Shown: piece by piece, positions 52,497 to 60,219 of the stretch
Layout of the letters: the number at the start of each line of letters is the position of its first letter
Numbering within the stretch: the stretch's first letter is position 1
From: Micromonospora pisi
GTDB taxonomy: Bacteria; Actinomycetota; Actinomycetes; Mycobacteriales; Micromonosporaceae
DNA length: 64,000 bases
Assembly: GCF_003633685.1 (NCBI RefSeq)
Contig: NZ_RBKT01000001.1
Coordinates: 5,394,001 to 5,458,000, forward strand
Direction of reading: 5' to 3'
Program-made: the position numbers and the translations under genes
The notes under the pieces: model-generated
The model's database searches: none
Told to the model about the DNA's origin: nothing
What the model saw: only the letters and a program-made list of their open reading frames with translations

Positions 52497-53387
52497 ATGG
52501 TTGTCGGATCACCACCCACCGTGCGACGCCGGCAACTCGGCCGCGAACTGCGCAAGCTGCGCGAGGCCGCGGGTTTCAAGGCGGAGCAGGTCGCCCTGGA
52601 GGTGCGTTGCTCACCGTCGCGGGTGAGCCGGATCGAGACCGCCCGGGTACGGATCACACCCGGCACCGTGCACGAGCTGCTCGACGTCTACCGGGTCGAG
52701 GGGGCGGAGCGGCAGCGCCTGGTCGCGCTCGCCCGCCAGGCCCAGGAGGCGGGCTGGTGGCAGGCGCACAGTGACAGCCTGACCTGGGAATATTCGACCC
52801 TGATCGCACTGGAACACGACGCGACCGAGTTGCGTACGTTCGAGTCGTCGGTGCTGCCGGGGCTGCTCCAGACCGAGGAGTACGCCCGCACCGTGCTGCG
52901 CAAGACGTTGCTGGAGCAGATCCCCGATTCGACGGAGGAGAAGCTCGTCGTACGGCTCGCCCGGCAGCGGATTCTCAGCCGCCCGCAGGACCCGGTCCGG
53001 CTCTGGGCGATTCTCGACGAGGCGGTGTTGCGCCGGCAGGTGGGTGGGCCGGACGTGATGGGTCCGCAGTTGCGGCACCTGGTGGAGATGGCCGACCGGC
53101 CCAACGTCCAGCTTCAGGTGCTGCCCTTCGCCCGGGGCGCGTACGCCTGCAACACCGGCCCGTTCCTGCTGCTCAGCTTCGCCGACGGGGCCGAGGGGGA
53201 GGGTCCGGTGGACGAGCCGGTGGACGGCGACGTGGTCTACGTCGAGAACGAGGCGGGTGACATCTACGTGGAGAAGGAGCCCGGGGTGGCCCGCTACCGG
53301 ATGGTCTTCGACAACCTCCGTGTCGATGCGCTCAGCTGCGCGGAGTCGAGGAGCTGGCTGGCCGACCTGGCCGCGGAACTGCCCTGA
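52497..53387 (+). CDS. XRE-family regulator with DUF5753 (Scr1-type) domain
   Basis: A 296-residue regulator. Residues about 10-65 are the HTH (LGRELRKLREAAGFKAEQVA, then CSPSRVSRIETAR). The remainder is the DUF5753 domain with the family stretch FESSVLPGLLQTEEYARTVLR and RLARQRILSRPQDPVRLWAILDEAVLRR (described in parts). ATG 52497 has GGGAGG 5 bp upstream. In actinomycetes these genes usually sit beside a short DUF397 gene; none is seen on either side here. Signal and targets are not known for most members. Confidence 0.88.
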   Translation: MVVGSPPTVRRRQLGRELRKLREAAGFKAEQVALEVRCSPSRVSRIETARVRITPGTVHELLDVYRVEGAERQRLVALARQAQEAGWWQAHSDSLTWEYSTLIALEHDATELRTFESSVLPGLLQTEEYARTVLRKTLLEQIPDSTEEKLVVRLARQRILSRPQDPVRLWAILDEAVLRRQVGGPDVMGPQLRHLVEMADRPNVQLQVLPFARGAYACNTGPFLLLSFADGAEGEGPVDEPVDGDVVYVENEAGDIYVEKEPGVARYRMVFDNLRVDALSCAESRSWLADLAAELP

Positions 53388-53489
53388 TCGGGGCGTGCGG
53401 GGGCCGGTGACGGCGTGCGCGGGAGAAGGGCCCGTGCCCGTACGCGGTAGCCTGTCCGCCGTACCCCAACCGGAAGCGGCGAGGTGATC

Positions 53490-54470
53490 ATGTTGGTACG
53501 GCGCGGCGCGGCGCGGCTGGCGACGGTTTGCGCGCTCCTGGCCGGCCTGGTCGTGGCCGGCGCGGCACCGGCACTCGCCGACGACGAGGACTCGGTCCGG
53601 ATCAGTACGTCCAGCAGCTTCACCGCCGGGGGTTCGCCGGGTTCGGTCACCGTGACCGTGGCCAAGCGGTCCAAGGGTTGTGTGTCGGTCCGGACCTCGG
53701 TCGCGCTCCAGATGGCGGGGCTCTCCGCCAGCGACGTGGGCCTGCTGGTCGCCCGGGACGGGGACTGGCAGCCGGTCTCGGTCTCCGGGGAGGGCACGCT
53801 GCACAGCGGCCGGACCGCGCCGGAGAAGGCGGAACTCTGCGAGCGCAAGAGTGTGAGTGTCCGCTACCGGTTGGCTCTGGGTGCCAACGTGCCGGCCGGC
53901 CAGGTGACGATCGTCGGTGAGGCTTACACCGCCGGTGGCGACCTGATCAAGCAGGATGCCGAGACACGCAGGGTGAACGGCGCCAAGGGCGCGCCGACGC
54001 CGACCAGGACCCGGTCGGCCTCGCCGAGCCCGACGCCGGAGGAGACCACGGAGGCCGCCGAGCCGGAGCCGACCGAGAGCGACGTCGTCGCACCGCCGAC
54101 CGAGATCGGGCTCGGGGGCGGCGCCGGCGGCGACGGTGGCGGGATCGGTTCCATGGTGATGGTGGTCGGGGTCGGCATGGTGGCGATCGGGATCGCCCTG
54201 CTGGTGCTGCTGCTGCGGCGGGCCCGAGGTGGTCGGGAGGAGCCGGACGGCGGTAGTGGTGGACTGGGCGCGACGCCGCGTCCGCCGTACCCGCCCCGAG
54301 GTGGTCCGGGTGGCGATCCGACCATGATCATCCCCGGTCGGGCCGATCCGACGATGATCATTCCGGGTCGGGCCGATCCGACGATGGTCATTCCCGGGCG
54401 GGCCGATCCCACCGTGGTCATGCCCACGGGCGGCGACTCGACGGTGATCATGCCCCGGATCCGCCCCTGA
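53490..54470 (+). CDS. Exported, membrane-anchored protein with decapeptide-repeat cytosolic tail
   Basis: A 326-residue protein. The signal peptide is residues 1-about 33 (core LATVCALLAGLVVAGAAPALA). An extracytoplasmic domain (about 35-165) contains two Cys. A Pro/Thr/Glu linker follows, then a membrane helix (about 223-243, MVMVVGVGMVAIGIALLVLLL) with RRARGGRE after it. The tail of about 80 residues ends in five copies of a ten-residue unit, DPTMIIPGRA-like. By orientation the tail is cytosolic. The T-x-x-I/M positions resemble phospho-Thr/FHA motifs. The start at ATG 53490 is placed by AGGTGATC. No family recognised. Confidence 0.72.
   Translation: MLVRRGAARLATVCALLAGLVVAGAAPALADDEDSVRISTSSSFTAGGSPGSVTVTVAKRSKGCVSVRTSVALQMAGLSASDVGLLVARDGDWQPVSVSGEGTLHSGRTAPEKAELCERKSVSVRYRLALGANVPAGQVTIVGEAYTAGGDLIKQDAETRRVNGAKGAPTPTRTRSASPSPTPEETTEAAEPEPTESDVVAPPTEIGLGGGAGGDGGGIGSMVMVVGVGMVAIGIALLVLLLRRARGGREEPDGGSGGLGATPRPPYPPRGGPGGDPTMIIPGRADPTMIIPGRADPTMVIPGRADPTVVMPTGGDSTVIMPRIRP
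54315..54464 (+). repeat. Five in-frame 30-bp coding repeats
   Basis: Units begin at 54315, 54345, 54375, 54405 and 54435 with GATCCGACCATGATCAT or variants. The first three are nearly identical and the last two diverged. They encode DPTMIIPGRA-type decapeptides at the C-terminus of the 53490-54470 protein. Confidence 0.85.
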
Positions 54471-54661
54471 GGCGGGGTCCGGTCCGCTGACCGCGGCCTC
54501 GGCGAGGGTGGATTGTCGCCGTCCGGTCGGAGCCTGACTTGATCTTGCCCATTTCCCGCAGCCTGTTGGACCCTGCCTGGCAACCCGCCTTACCCTCGGC
54601 CGGGGTGCCGGCTCCGATACGCTCAGGCCGTTGGCTGGCGTATGACCGAGGAGCGAGACCG

Positions 54662-56080
54662 TTGTCTGATTTATCCCAAATTGTCAAGGCGTACGACGTC
54701 CGCGGTACCGTCCCCGAACAGTGGAACGAGCGCGTCGCCGAGGCGTTGGGTGCGGCCTTCGCGCAGCTGCTGCGCGCCGGTACGGGCGACGGTTCGACGG
54801 GCCGGGACGGCGGTGCGACCGGCGACCCGAACACGGTGGTGATCGCCCACGACATGCGGGACAGCTCGCCCGGCCTGGCTGCCGCCTTCTCCGCCGGTGT
54901 CCGCTCGGAGGGGATGGCGGTCATCGACGCCGGCCTCGGCTCCACCGACCTGCTCTACTACGCCTCGGGCAGTCTCGACCTGCCCGGCGCCATGTTCACC
55001 GCCAGCCACAACCCGGCGCGCTACAACGGGATCAAGATGTGTCGGGCGGGTGCCCGCCCGATCGGCCAGGAGAGCGGCCTCGCCGAGATCCGGGAGCGGG
55101 CCCAGGCGATCCTGGACAAGGGCGAGCCACTCGCGGACGAGCCGGAGCAGCCCGTACGTCAGCTCCACCTGCTCCCCGAGTACGCGGCCCACCTGCGTGG
55201 CCTGGTCGACCTGAGCGGCATCCGCCCGCTCAAGGTGGTCGTCGACGCCGGTAACGGGATGGGTGGTTACACCGTCCCGGTGGTGCTCGGCGACACCGTA
55301 CTGTCGCCGCTGCCGCTGACCATCGTGCCGCTCTACTTCGAACTCGACGGCAACTTCCCGAACCACGAGGCGAACCCGCTCGACCCGGCGAACCTGGTCG
55401 ACCTGCAGGCGGCGGTCCTGGAGCACGGCGCCGACCTCGGACTCGCCTTCGACGGCGACGCCGACCGCTGCTTCGTGGTCGACGAGCGGGGCGAGCCGGT
55501 CTCGCCGTCGGCGATCACCGCCCTGGTGGCCGTACGGGAGCTGGCCAAGCACCCCGGCTCCACGGTCATCCACAACCTGATCACCTCCAGCGCCGTACCG
55601 GAGATCATCCGGGAGAACGGTGGCGAACCGCTCTGCAGCCGGGTCGGACACTCGTTCATCAAGGCCGACATGGCCCGTACCAACGCGGTCTTCGGTGGAG
55701 AGCACTCGGCGCACTACTACTTCCGGGACTTCTGGTTCGCCGACACCGGGATGCTCGCCGCGATGCACCTGCTCGCCGCCCTCGGCGAGCAGGAGCGCCC
55801 GCTTTCCGAGCTGGCCGAGAAGTACGAGCGCTACGTCTGCTCCGGCGAGATCAACTCGACGGTCGCCGACCAGGCGGCGAAGCTGGCCGAGGTCAAGCAG
55901 GTCTACCAGGGTGCCGAGACCGACGAGCTGGACGGGTTGACCGTCCGCTTCCCCGACGGAGCCTGGATCAACCTGCGGCCCTCCAACACGGAACCACTGC
56001 TGCGACTCAACGTGGAGGGCCCGACCAAGGACCGGATGATCGCGCTCCGCGACGAGGTGCTCGACCTGGTACGCCGATAA
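54662..56080 (+). CDS. manB: Phosphomannomutase/phosphoglucomutase
   Basis: A 472-residue alpha-D-phosphohexomutase interconverting mannose-6-P and mannose-1-P. The active-site phospho-Ser loop TASHNPARYNGIK, the metal loop FDGDADRCF, the sugar-binding GGEHSAHYYF and the phosphate-binding RPSNTEPLLRLN are all intact. The TTG start at 54662 has GAGGAGCGAG upstream and gives the conserved beginning SQIVKAYDVRG; the in-frame extension to 54539 is rejected. It heads the run phosphomannomutase-Trm112-SIS-CDF-manA, all on the plus strand with short gaps, probably an operon for GDP-mannose supply. Confidence 0.95.
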   Translation: MSDLSQIVKAYDVRGTVPEQWNERVAEALGAAFAQLLRAGTGDGSTGRDGGATGDPNTVVIAHDMRDSSPGLAAAFSAGVRSEGMAVIDAGLGSTDLLYYASGSLDLPGAMFTASHNPARYNGIKMCRAGARPIGQESGLAEIRERAQAILDKGEPLADEPEQPVRQLHLLPEYAAHLRGLVDLSGIRPLKVVVDAGNGMGGYTVPVVLGDTVLSPLPLTIVPLYFELDGNFPNHEANPLDPANLVDLQAAVLEHGADLGLAFDGDADRCFVVDERGEPVSPSAITALVAVRELAKHPGSTVIHNLITSSAVPEIIRENGGEPLCSRVGHSFIKADMARTNAVFGGEHSAHYYFRDFWFADTGMLAAMHLLAALGEQERPLSELAEKYERYVCSGEINSTVADQAAKLAEVKQVYQGAETDELDGLTVRFPDGAWINLRPSNTEPLLRLNVEGPTKDRMIALRDEVLDLVRR

Positions 56081-56141
56081 GATCCCGTGCGCCGGCCGGA
56101 ACGCCGACTCGGCCGCCGGATGACGTGGAAGGAGCCGCATC

Positions 56142-56330
56142 GTGGCCCTTGACCCGCAGTTACTCGAGATTCTCGCCTGCCCGGACACACACCACGCCCC
56201 GCTCGACTACGACCCGGTGGGTCAGACCCTGACCTGCACCGAGTGTCGGCGGATCTTCGAGGTCCGCGACGACGTACCGGTACTGCTGCTCGACGAGGCC
56301 CGCGGCAGCGCCGCACAGGAGGAGAAGTGA
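56142..56330 (+). CDS. Trm112 family protein
   Basis: A 62-residue zinc-ribbon-like protein. LLEILACPDTHHAPL and LTCTECRRIFEVRDDVPVLL follow the Trm112/YcaR pattern, with Cys in CPD and C-x2-C; the usual CPxCxG first pair is reduced to one Cys here. Members activate methyltransferases or are small companions of sugar and lipid enzymes in bacteria. The GTG 56142 has GGAAGGAG about 10 bp upstream. Its stop overlaps the ATG of the SIS gene by one base (TGATG), so the two are coupled. Confidence 0.9.
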   Translation: MALDPQLLEILACPDTHHAPLDYDPVGQTLTCTECRRIFEVRDDVPVLLLDEARGSAAQEEK

Positions 56331-57520
56331 TGGACGCCCACGCCGGCGTGAGTGGGCGACGGGTCCCAGACGAGGGGCTGCTCGATGACGCGGCGGCGCT
56401 CTCCGAGGCGGACCCGGGCGGGATGCTGCGGTTCACCGCCTCGGCCGGCGCGCAGGTACGCGAGTCCGCGGCCCTCGCCGCGGAGGCGAACCTGGGCGTG
56501 CTGGCCGACGAGGGGCGGCCCCGTGCGGTGGTCATCGCGGGCATCGGCACCGCCGGACGGACCGGCGACATCCTCGCCACGGTCGCCGGACCGCGTTGCC
56601 CGGTGCCGGTCATCGCACACCGCAGCGCCGGCGTGCCGGGCTGGGTGGGTGCCGCCGACGTGGTGATCGCGGTGAGCGCTTCGGGGCGCAGCCCGGAGGC
56701 GCTCGGCGCGGCTGAGGCGGCGGCCCGGCGGGGCGCCCGGCTGGTCGCGGTCGGCGCACCGGACTCGCAGCTCCAGTCGGTGGCCGAGGGGGTCCGGGCC
56801 CCGTTCATCCCGGTGCCCCGGCGGGCGCCCGCGCGGGCGAGCCTCTGGGGCCTGACCGTGCCGGTTCTGCTCGCCGCCCGGGCGCTCGGGCTGGTCAAGG
56901 TCAACGAGGCCGACCTGGCCGAGACGGCGGCGCGGCTCGACGCCGACGCGGACCGGAGCCGGCCCACCGCCGAGTCGTTCGTCAACCCGGCCAAGACGCT
57001 GGCGCTCGGGTTGGCCAACTCGGTGCCGGTGGTCTGGGGCTCGTCCCCGTTGGCCACGGTCGCCGCCCGGCGGTTCGGCGACACCCTGTCGGCGAACGCC
57101 CGCTACCCGGTGATCGCGGGTGCGCTCGGCGAGGCCGGGCGCGGCCGGGTGGGGCTGCTCGACGGGGTCTTCGGCGGGCTGGCGGAGTCGACCCGGGACA
57201 TCTTCGCCGACGAGGAGGACGAGTCCGACTGGACCCGGCTGCGGGTGGTGCTGCTGCGCGACGGTGGTTTGAACGCCGACGACGACAGCGACGAGCCGCT
57301 GGCCGTGGAGGAGCGGCGCGCCGACGCCTTGCAGACCCTCGCCGAGCGGCGCGGGGTCCGCTGCGACGTGGTCACCGCCGAGGGCGGTTCGGCGCTGGAA
57401 CGGCTCGCCTCGCTGATCGCCGTACCCGATTTTGCATCTGTTTATCTCGCCCTGGCCCACGGGCTCGACCCGATGGCAGTGGCGGCGGTCACCGAAATGA
57501 AGGAGCTGTCCAACCCGTGA
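56330..57520 (+). CDS. SIS-domain protein (phosphoglucose/phosphomannose isomerase-like)
   Basis: A 396-residue sugar-isomerase-fold protein. The N-terminal SIS half has VVIAGIGTAGRTGDILATVAG and VSASGRSPEALGAAEAAARRGARLVAVGA (in parts). The C-terminal half has FVNPAKTLALGLANSVPVVWG and the isomerase-like ending LERLASLIAVPDFASVYLALAHGLDPMAV (in parts). It corresponds to the actinobacterial homologue (recalled as Rv3256c) sitting between phosphomannomutase and ManA. It may isomerise a sugar phosphate or regulate the pathway. The start is fixed by overlap with the Trm112 stop. Confidence 0.88.
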   Translation: MDAHAGVSGRRVPDEGLLDDAAALSEADPGGMLRFTASAGAQVRESAALAAEANLGVLADEGRPRAVVIAGIGTAGRTGDILATVAGPRCPVPVIAHRSAGVPGWVGAADVVIAVSASGRSPEALGAAEAAARRGARLVAVGAPDSQLQSVAEGVRAPFIPVPRRAPARASLWGLTVPVLLAARALGLVKVNEADLAETAARLDADADRSRPTAESFVNPAKTLALGLANSVPVVWGSSPLATVAARRFGDTLSANARYPVIAGALGEAGRGRVGLLDGVFGGLAESTRDIFADEEDESDWTRLRVVLLRDGGLNADDDSDEPLAVEERRADALQTLAERRGVRCDVVTAEGGSALERLASLIAVPDFASVYLALAHGLDPMAVAAVTEMKELSNP

Positions 57521-57551
57521 ACGGGCAGAGCGACCAGCAGGGAACGCGGAC

Positions 57552-58529
57552 ATGAGCGCCGGTGGTGGAACGCGGGCGATCATCGCCGCGCTGCTGGCCA
57601 ACCTCGGCATCGCGATCACGAAGTTCGTGGCGTGGCTGCTGAGCGGTTCGTCGTCGATGCTGGCCGAGGCGGTCCACTCGGTCGCCGACACCGGAAACCA
57701 GGCGTTGTTGCTGGTCGGCGGCCGTCGGGCGCAGCGCGGTGCGACCCCGCAACACCCCTTCGGGTACGGGCGTGAGCGTTACATCTACGCCTTCATCGTC
57801 TCGATCGTGCTGTTCAGCGTCGGTGGCCTCTTCGCGCTCTACGAGGCGTACCACAAGTGGCAGCACCCGGAGCCGATCGACGACCACCAGTGGCTTCCGG
57901 TGGCGGTGCTGCTGGTCGCGATCAGCCTGGAGTCGTTCTCGTTCCGGACCGCGATCGTCGAGTCCAACCACATCCGCGGCAAGGCGACCTGGGTGCAGTT
58001 CGTCCGTCGGGCCAAGGCGCCCGAGCTGCCGGTGGTGCTGCTGGAGGACCTCGGCGCGCTACTCGGTCTGGTCTTCGCCCTGGTCGGGGTCTCGATGACG
58101 CTGGTCACCGGCAACGGCCGGTGGGACGCGGCCGGCACGGCGGCGATCGGTCTGCTGCTGGTGACCATCGCGGTCATCCTGGCGACCGAGACCAAGAGCC
58201 TGCTGCTCGGCGAGGGGGCCACCCCGGAGGACGTGGCCCGGATCGAGCGGGCGGTGCACGAGGGCTCCGAGGTCGAGCGGATCATCCACATGCGTACGCT
58301 GTACCTCGGCCCCGAGGAGCTGCTGGTAGCGGCGAAGATCGCGGTCCGGCCGGCCTCTTCGGCGGAGCACGTGGCCCGGGACATCGACACGGTCGAGTCG
58401 CGGATCCGGTCGGCGGTGCCGATCGCACGGGTGATCTACCTGGAGCCGGACATCTACAGCGCGCGGCGGGCTGCTCGGCCAGAGAGCGTGGAAGCGGAGA
58501 CCGCTCCCGAAACGGGCGGGAAAGGCTGA
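57552..58529 (+). CDS. Cation diffusion facilitator (CDF) transporter
   Basis: A 325-residue divalent-cation:proton antiporter. The N-terminal membrane domain has about six helices with the family motifs SSMLAEAVHSVADTGNQALL (helix 2 metal site) and, in helix 5, a SMTLVTGNGRWDAAGTAAIGLLL segment. The C-terminal about 90 residues (EDVARIERAVHEGSEVERIIHMRTLYLGPEELLVAAKI, in parts) are the cytosolic ferredoxin-like regulatory domain. ATG 57552 lies 31 bp after the SIS gene in the mannose operon. Manganese supply for the phosphosugar enzymes is conceivable but unproven. Confidence 0.92.
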   Translation: MSAGGGTRAIIAALLANLGIAITKFVAWLLSGSSSMLAEAVHSVADTGNQALLLVGGRRAQRGATPQHPFGYGRERYIYAFIVSIVLFSVGGLFALYEAYHKWQHPEPIDDHQWLPVAVLLVAISLESFSFRTAIVESNHIRGKATWVQFVRRAKAPELPVVLLEDLGALLGLVFALVGVSMTLVTGNGRWDAAGTAAIGLLLVTIAVILATETKSLLLGEGATPEDVARIERAVHEGSEVERIIHMRTLYLGPEELLVAAKIAVRPASSAEHVARDIDTVESRIRSAVPIARVIYLEPDIYSARRAARPESVEAETAPETGGKG

Positions 58530-58531
58530 CG

Positions 58532-59704
58532 GTGGAACCACTGCACGGACCCATTCGTGACTACGCCTGGGGATCACGTACGGTAATCGCCGGCCTGCAG
58601 GGCCGGCCTGTACCCAGCGCCGGGCCGGAGGCGGAACTCTGGCTCGGCGCCCATCCCGGTTCACCAGCGATGGTGTGCCAGGGGGAGGCCCGGGTGAGCC
58701 TGGTCGAACTGCTCGCCGCCGAGCCGGGGCGCTGGCTGGGCGACGAGGTACTGGCCCGCTTCGACGGGCGGTTGCCGTACCTGATGAAGCTGCTGGCGCC
58801 CGAGGCGCCGCTGTCGTTGCAGGCCCACCCGGACCCGGAGCAGGCCAGGCAGGGGTACGCCACGGACCAGGCGTTGCCGCCGACCGCACACCGCAACTAT
58901 GTGGATCCGTACCACAAGCCGGAGATGCTGGTGGCGGTCGCGCCGTTCGAGGCGCTCTGCGGTTTCCGGGACCCACGGGTCTCGGCGGCGGTCCTGGAGG
59001 CGTTCGACATCCCGGCGCTCAAGCCGGTGGTGGCGGCCCTGCGCACCGGGGTGGACGGCCTGCGGGATGCCGTGCAGCGGTTGCTGAGCTGGCCGGCGGT
59101 GGACCGGGCCGCGCTGGTGGAGACGGTCAGGACGACCGACCTCGGCCCCGGTTACGTTGCCGAACAGGAACTGGTCAGGGGGTTGGCCGGCTGGTATCCG
59201 GGCGATCCCGGTGTGCTGGTCGCGCTGCTGCTCAACCACGTCCGGCTGGAGCCGGGGATGGCGATCTGGATGCCGGCCGGCAATCTCCACGCGTACCTGC
59301 GGGGCGCCGGGGTGGAGATCATGGCCGCCAGCGACAACGTGCTGCGGGGCGGGTTGACTCCCAAGCACGTGGACGTGCCCGAGTTGCTGCGGGTGCTCCG
59401 GTTCGAGGTGTTGGACGATCCGTTGCTTCAATCGGTGCCGGTGGCGCCCGGGGTGGTCGGTTGGCGGGTGCCGGTCGAGGATTTCTCGCTCCACCGGGTG
59501 CGGTTGGACGAGGAGACCCAGCAGGCCCGGCTGACGCTGACCGGCCCACGGGTGGTGCTCGGTGCCTCCGGCGCGGTGGCGGTACGGGACGCGGCGGGCG
59601 AGGTCACGGTCGAGCCGGGTCGGGCGGCGATCAGCGCGGCGGACGGTGGGGAACTTCTCTTCTCCGGGCGGGGTGAGGTCTTTGTCGGCGCGGCCGGCAT
59701 ATAA
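58532..59704 (+). CDS. manA: Mannose-6-phosphate isomerase, class I
   Basis: A 390-residue zinc cupin enzyme interconverting fructose-6-P and mannose-6-P. Zinc ligands appear as Gln and His in LSLQAHPDPEQA, Glu in HKPEMLVAV and His in PAGNLHAYLRG; the catalytic Arg region DNVLRGGLTPKHVD is intact. The GTG 58532 has GGGAAAGG upstream and follows the CDF stop by 2 bp. It closes the mannose run. A 515-bp leader region, then sahH, follows. Confidence 0.95.
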   Translation: MEPLHGPIRDYAWGSRTVIAGLQGRPVPSAGPEAELWLGAHPGSPAMVCQGEARVSLVELLAAEPGRWLGDEVLARFDGRLPYLMKLLAPEAPLSLQAHPDPEQARQGYATDQALPPTAHRNYVDPYHKPEMLVAVAPFEALCGFRDPRVSAAVLEAFDIPALKPVVAALRTGVDGLRDAVQRLLSWPAVDRAALVETVRTTDLGPGYVAEQELVRGLAGWYPGDPGVLVALLLNHVRLEPGMAIWMPAGNLHAYLRGAGVEIMAASDNVLRGGLTPKHVDVPELLRVLRFEVLDDPLLQSVPVAPGVVGWRVPVEDFSLHRVRLDEETQQARLTLTGPRVVLGASGAVAVRDAAGEVTVEPGRAAISAADGGELLFSGRGEVFVGAAGI

Positions 59705-59751
59705 GGACTAGTCCCACCTTTTCCGGCAAGTCAGACATTTCCGGGTTTGGC

Positions 59752-59785
59752 TTGACACGTAACTTGCAGAATGTGACTCTATAAC
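59752..59785 (+). promoter_or_regulatory. Promoter-like elements upstream of sahH
   Basis: TTGACA (59752-59757) and TATAAC (59780-59785) are strong hexamers but are spaced 22 bp apart, more than the optimum. Each may belong to a different promoter. Transcription from here would give a leader of about 430 nt before sahH. Confidence 0.4.
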
Positions 59786-59844
59786 CACGCAGCGTTATCA
59801 CCGCGAGTGGTGAGGCGTCCTGCGAGGTACCAAACCGGGGGGAT

Positions 59845-59899
59845 GCGCGGGGCGGAGGGATGCTGGGCGGGTAACCGTCCATGCCCCACCGCCCCGCGC
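59845..59899 (+). promoter_or_regulatory. Structured element in the sahH leader, GNRA-capped
   Basis: An outer 11-bp stem GCGCGGGGCGG (59845-59855)/CCGCCCCGCGC (59889-59899) encloses an inner hairpin GGGCGG-GTAA-CCGTCC (59865-59880), with one G-U pair and a GTAA (GNRA) tetraloop. It lies in the manA-sahH intergenic region. It could be a riboswitch-like leader or a manA terminator; it does not match the SAH-riboswitch sequence that I remember. Confidence 0.45.
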
Positions 59900-60079
59900 G
59901 CTGTCCGTACCCTTCCCTGGCGACATCGGGCATGTGTCCCCTCATCCGGGCCCTCTCCGCGAGGCGGGGCGGTCGGGCCGGACGTCTGGTGGCGGGTGAC
60001 ACGCAGGTCAGACCCCTCGCCCATTGAAGACGCCGCCCGTCGGCAGGGCCGGGGAGCCAAGGGTTGGATAGTCTCCCGG

Positions 60080-60175
60080 GTGGCCGTCGCGCGGCGGGCC
60101 ATGCGTCGCGGATTGTCGTGGTTGTCCCGGAGTGGACGGCACCGCCTGTGTCCGCACGAATGCAGCCGGGCGTAA
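60080..60175 (+). CDS. Possible leaderless leader peptide upstream of sahH (31 residues)
   Basis: GTG 60080 is preceded by TAGTCT (60069-60074) with 5 bp between, the geometry of a leaderless actinobacterial start. The 31-residue frame ends LCPHECSRA at TAA 60175, 44 bp before sahH, and has two Cys codons near its end. Cys-containing leaderless uORFs control sulfur genes in mycobacteria. No -35 is visible and the frame is open further upstream, so this is tentative. Confidence 0.3.
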   Translation: MAVARRAMRRGLSWLSRSGRHRLCPHECSRA

Positions 60176-60219
60176 TGTGGAGGGTCGCGCAGCAGCAGAC
60201 CCGTACGACAGGAGCTTTC

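Noticed and set aside
54315-54464. Five 30-bp repeats resembling a small tandem array
   Set aside because: Units are directly adjacent without spacers and are in frame within a gene, so this is a coding repeat, not CRISPR.
59705-60219. SAH (ahcY) riboswitch upstream of sahH
   Set aside because: The conserved GAGG(A/G)GCGC-type core and pseudoknot partner that I remember for that riboswitch are not found; only generic stems are seen.
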